From assembly GCA_023229605.1 (NCBI GenBank), contig JALNYY010000188.1, forward strand, positions 1-6,875: a stretch of DNA of 6,875 nt, given 5' to 3'. Below the pieces are notes generated by a model. That model had not been told where the DNA came from. It searched no databases and was given only the letters and a program-made list of their open reading frames with translations. Origin of the DNA: Methylobacter sp. (GTDB taxonomy: Bacteria; Pseudomonadota; Gammaproteobacteria; Methylococcales; Methylomonadaceae). The first letter of the stretch is position 1; every line of letters starts with the position of its first letter. This document shows, in pieces, positions 5,989 through 6,875 of this stretch. A program made the translations under genes and the position numbers.

Positions 5989-6875
5989 ATGGAACAATTA
6001 ACCGACTTAAAAGCCATATTACATTCCAAGCGCGCCAATATTTATTACCTGGAAAAATGCCGGGTTATGCAAAAAGACGGCAGAGTGGTATATCTCACCG
6101 AAGATAACGACCAAAAGCAATACTGGAACATTCCAATCGCCAACACCACGGTCATCTTGCTGGGCATGGGTACATCGATCACCCAGTCCGCCGTCAGGAT
6201 GCTGGCTTCCGCCGGAGTATTGATCGGATTCAGCGGCAGCGGCGGCACACCTCTGATTGCCGCAGGCGAAGTGGAATGGCTTTCGCCGCAGAGCGAATAC
6301 CGGCCGACCGAATACATCCAAAACTGGCTGGCGTTCTGGTTCGACGAAAACAAACGCCTGACCATCGCCAAACGCTTCCAACAGTTGCGCATTGACTATT
6401 TGCAGCAGGTCTGGCGCAAAGACAAAGACCTGCAATCTTACGGCTTTTATATCGATGATGCCGACGTGGAAAAGGCCCTGAGCAACTGCAACGATAAAAT
6501 AAGCCACAGCTCCAGCGTTACCGACCTGCTGACCATAGAAGCGCAACTGACCAAAAGCCTCTACAAAATAGCAGCCACCCGTACCCAACACAGCGGATTT
6601 GCCCGCGACCATGCAGGCGATGACGACGCCAACGCCTTTTTGAATCACGGCAATTACCTGGCCTATGGACTGGCCGCAACCACGCTATGGGTGCTGGGCA
6701 TACCCCACGGCTTCGCGGTGATGCACGGCAAAACACGGCGCGGCGCGTTGGTGTTCGACGTCGCCGATCTGGTCAAAGACGCGCTGATCCTGCCTTGGGC
6801 GTTTATCTGCGCCAAGGAACAAATGAGCGAGCAGGAATTTCGCCAGCAATGCCTGCAAAACTTTACCCAGCACAA
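5989..6875 (+). CDS. cas1f: CRISPR-associated integrase Cas1, type I-F (3' end outside window)
   Basis: Cas1 is the metal-dependent integrase that, with Cas2 (fused to Cas3 in type I-F), inserts new spacers into a CRISPR array. The 295 residues present align end to end with the type I-F Cas1 of Pseudomonas aeruginosa as I remember it: LKAILHSKRANIYYLEKCRV (7-26), YWNIPIANTT (45-54), SPQSEYRPTEY (99-109), FLNHGNYLAYGLAATTLWVLG (217-237) and HGKTRRGALVFDVADLVKD (246-264). The catalytic residues are all present: E184, H246, D257 and D260, matching P. aeruginosa E190, H254, D265 and D268. The family is about 325 residues, so only about 30 C-terminal residues are missing at the window edge. I chose the ATG at 5989 because it starts exactly where the family does; AAGGA lies just 2 nt upstream, an unusually short spacing. 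An upstream in-frame TTG at 5962 is less likely. cas1 normally opens the I-F operon, so cas2-3 and the csy genes should follow. Confidence 0.96.
   Translation, partial: MEQLTDLKAILHSKRANIYYLEKCRVMQKDGRVVYLTEDNDQKQYWNIPIANTTVILLGMGTSITQSAVRMLASAGVLIGFSGSGGTPLIAAGEVEWLSPQSEYRPTEYIQNWLAFWFDENKRLTIAKRFQQLRIDYLQQVWRKDKDLQSYGFYIDDADVEKALSNCNDKISHSSSVTDLLTIEAQLTKSLYKIAATRTQHSGFARDHAGDDDANAFLNHGNYLAYGLAATTLWVLGIPHGFAVMHGKTRRGALVFDVADLVKDALILPWAFICAKEQMSEQEFRQQCLQNFTQH

Noticed and set aside
6019..6648. 209-codon open frame on the minus strand opposite cas1
   Set aside because: It lies fully inside a strongly conserved Cas1 reading frame and shows no family features; it is a shadow frame.

Overview
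The window looks like chromosomal DNA of a gammaproteobacterium. It carries a full-length HrpA of the enterobacterial/pseudomonad type, a type I-F Cas1, and dispersed intergenic palindromes of a kind common in that class. From memory, the style of the repeats and of the IS630 element would suit a methanotroph-like lineage (Methylococcales), but nothing here proves that.

Layout from left to right. (1) Positions 1 to about 1047 hold an IS630-family insertion sequence on the minus strand. Its transposase is split into two overlapping frames that meet at a run of eight A, and its left end lies outside the window. (2) Positions 1048-1197 form a short non-coding spacer. It is bounded by an exact 10-bp direct repeat (TAACAAATCA) and holds two related small palindromes. 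(3) Positions 1198-5076 on the minus strand encode an intact DEAH-box RNA helicase HrpA of 1292 residues. (4) Positions 5077-5271 form a divergent intergenic region. It holds a good -10 box for hrpA and, inside the predicted hrpA leader, a 64-bp nested inverted repeat built around a dispersed REP-like sequence. (5) Positions 5272-5847 on the plus strand encode a SprA-related putative metalloprotease with an HEAAH motif. (6) Positions 5848-5988 form a 141-bp spacer with a degenerate repeat of about 10-bp period. (7) From 5989 to the window edge, on the plus strand, is the first 295 residues of a type I-F Cas1 integrase with all catalytic residues. It is probably the first gene of a type I-F CRISPR-Cas operon that continues beyond the window.

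The three intact chromosomal genes do not form an obvious pathway. hrpA is divergent from the SprA-like gene, and cas1 follows the latter in the same direction after a gap long enough for its own promoter. No CRISPR repeat is visible in the window. I do not see a clearly new system. The most interesting signals are non-coding: the structured hrpA leader, the direct-repeat-bounded hairpin segment beside the IS, the helically spaced repeat before cas1, and the recoding site in the transposase.
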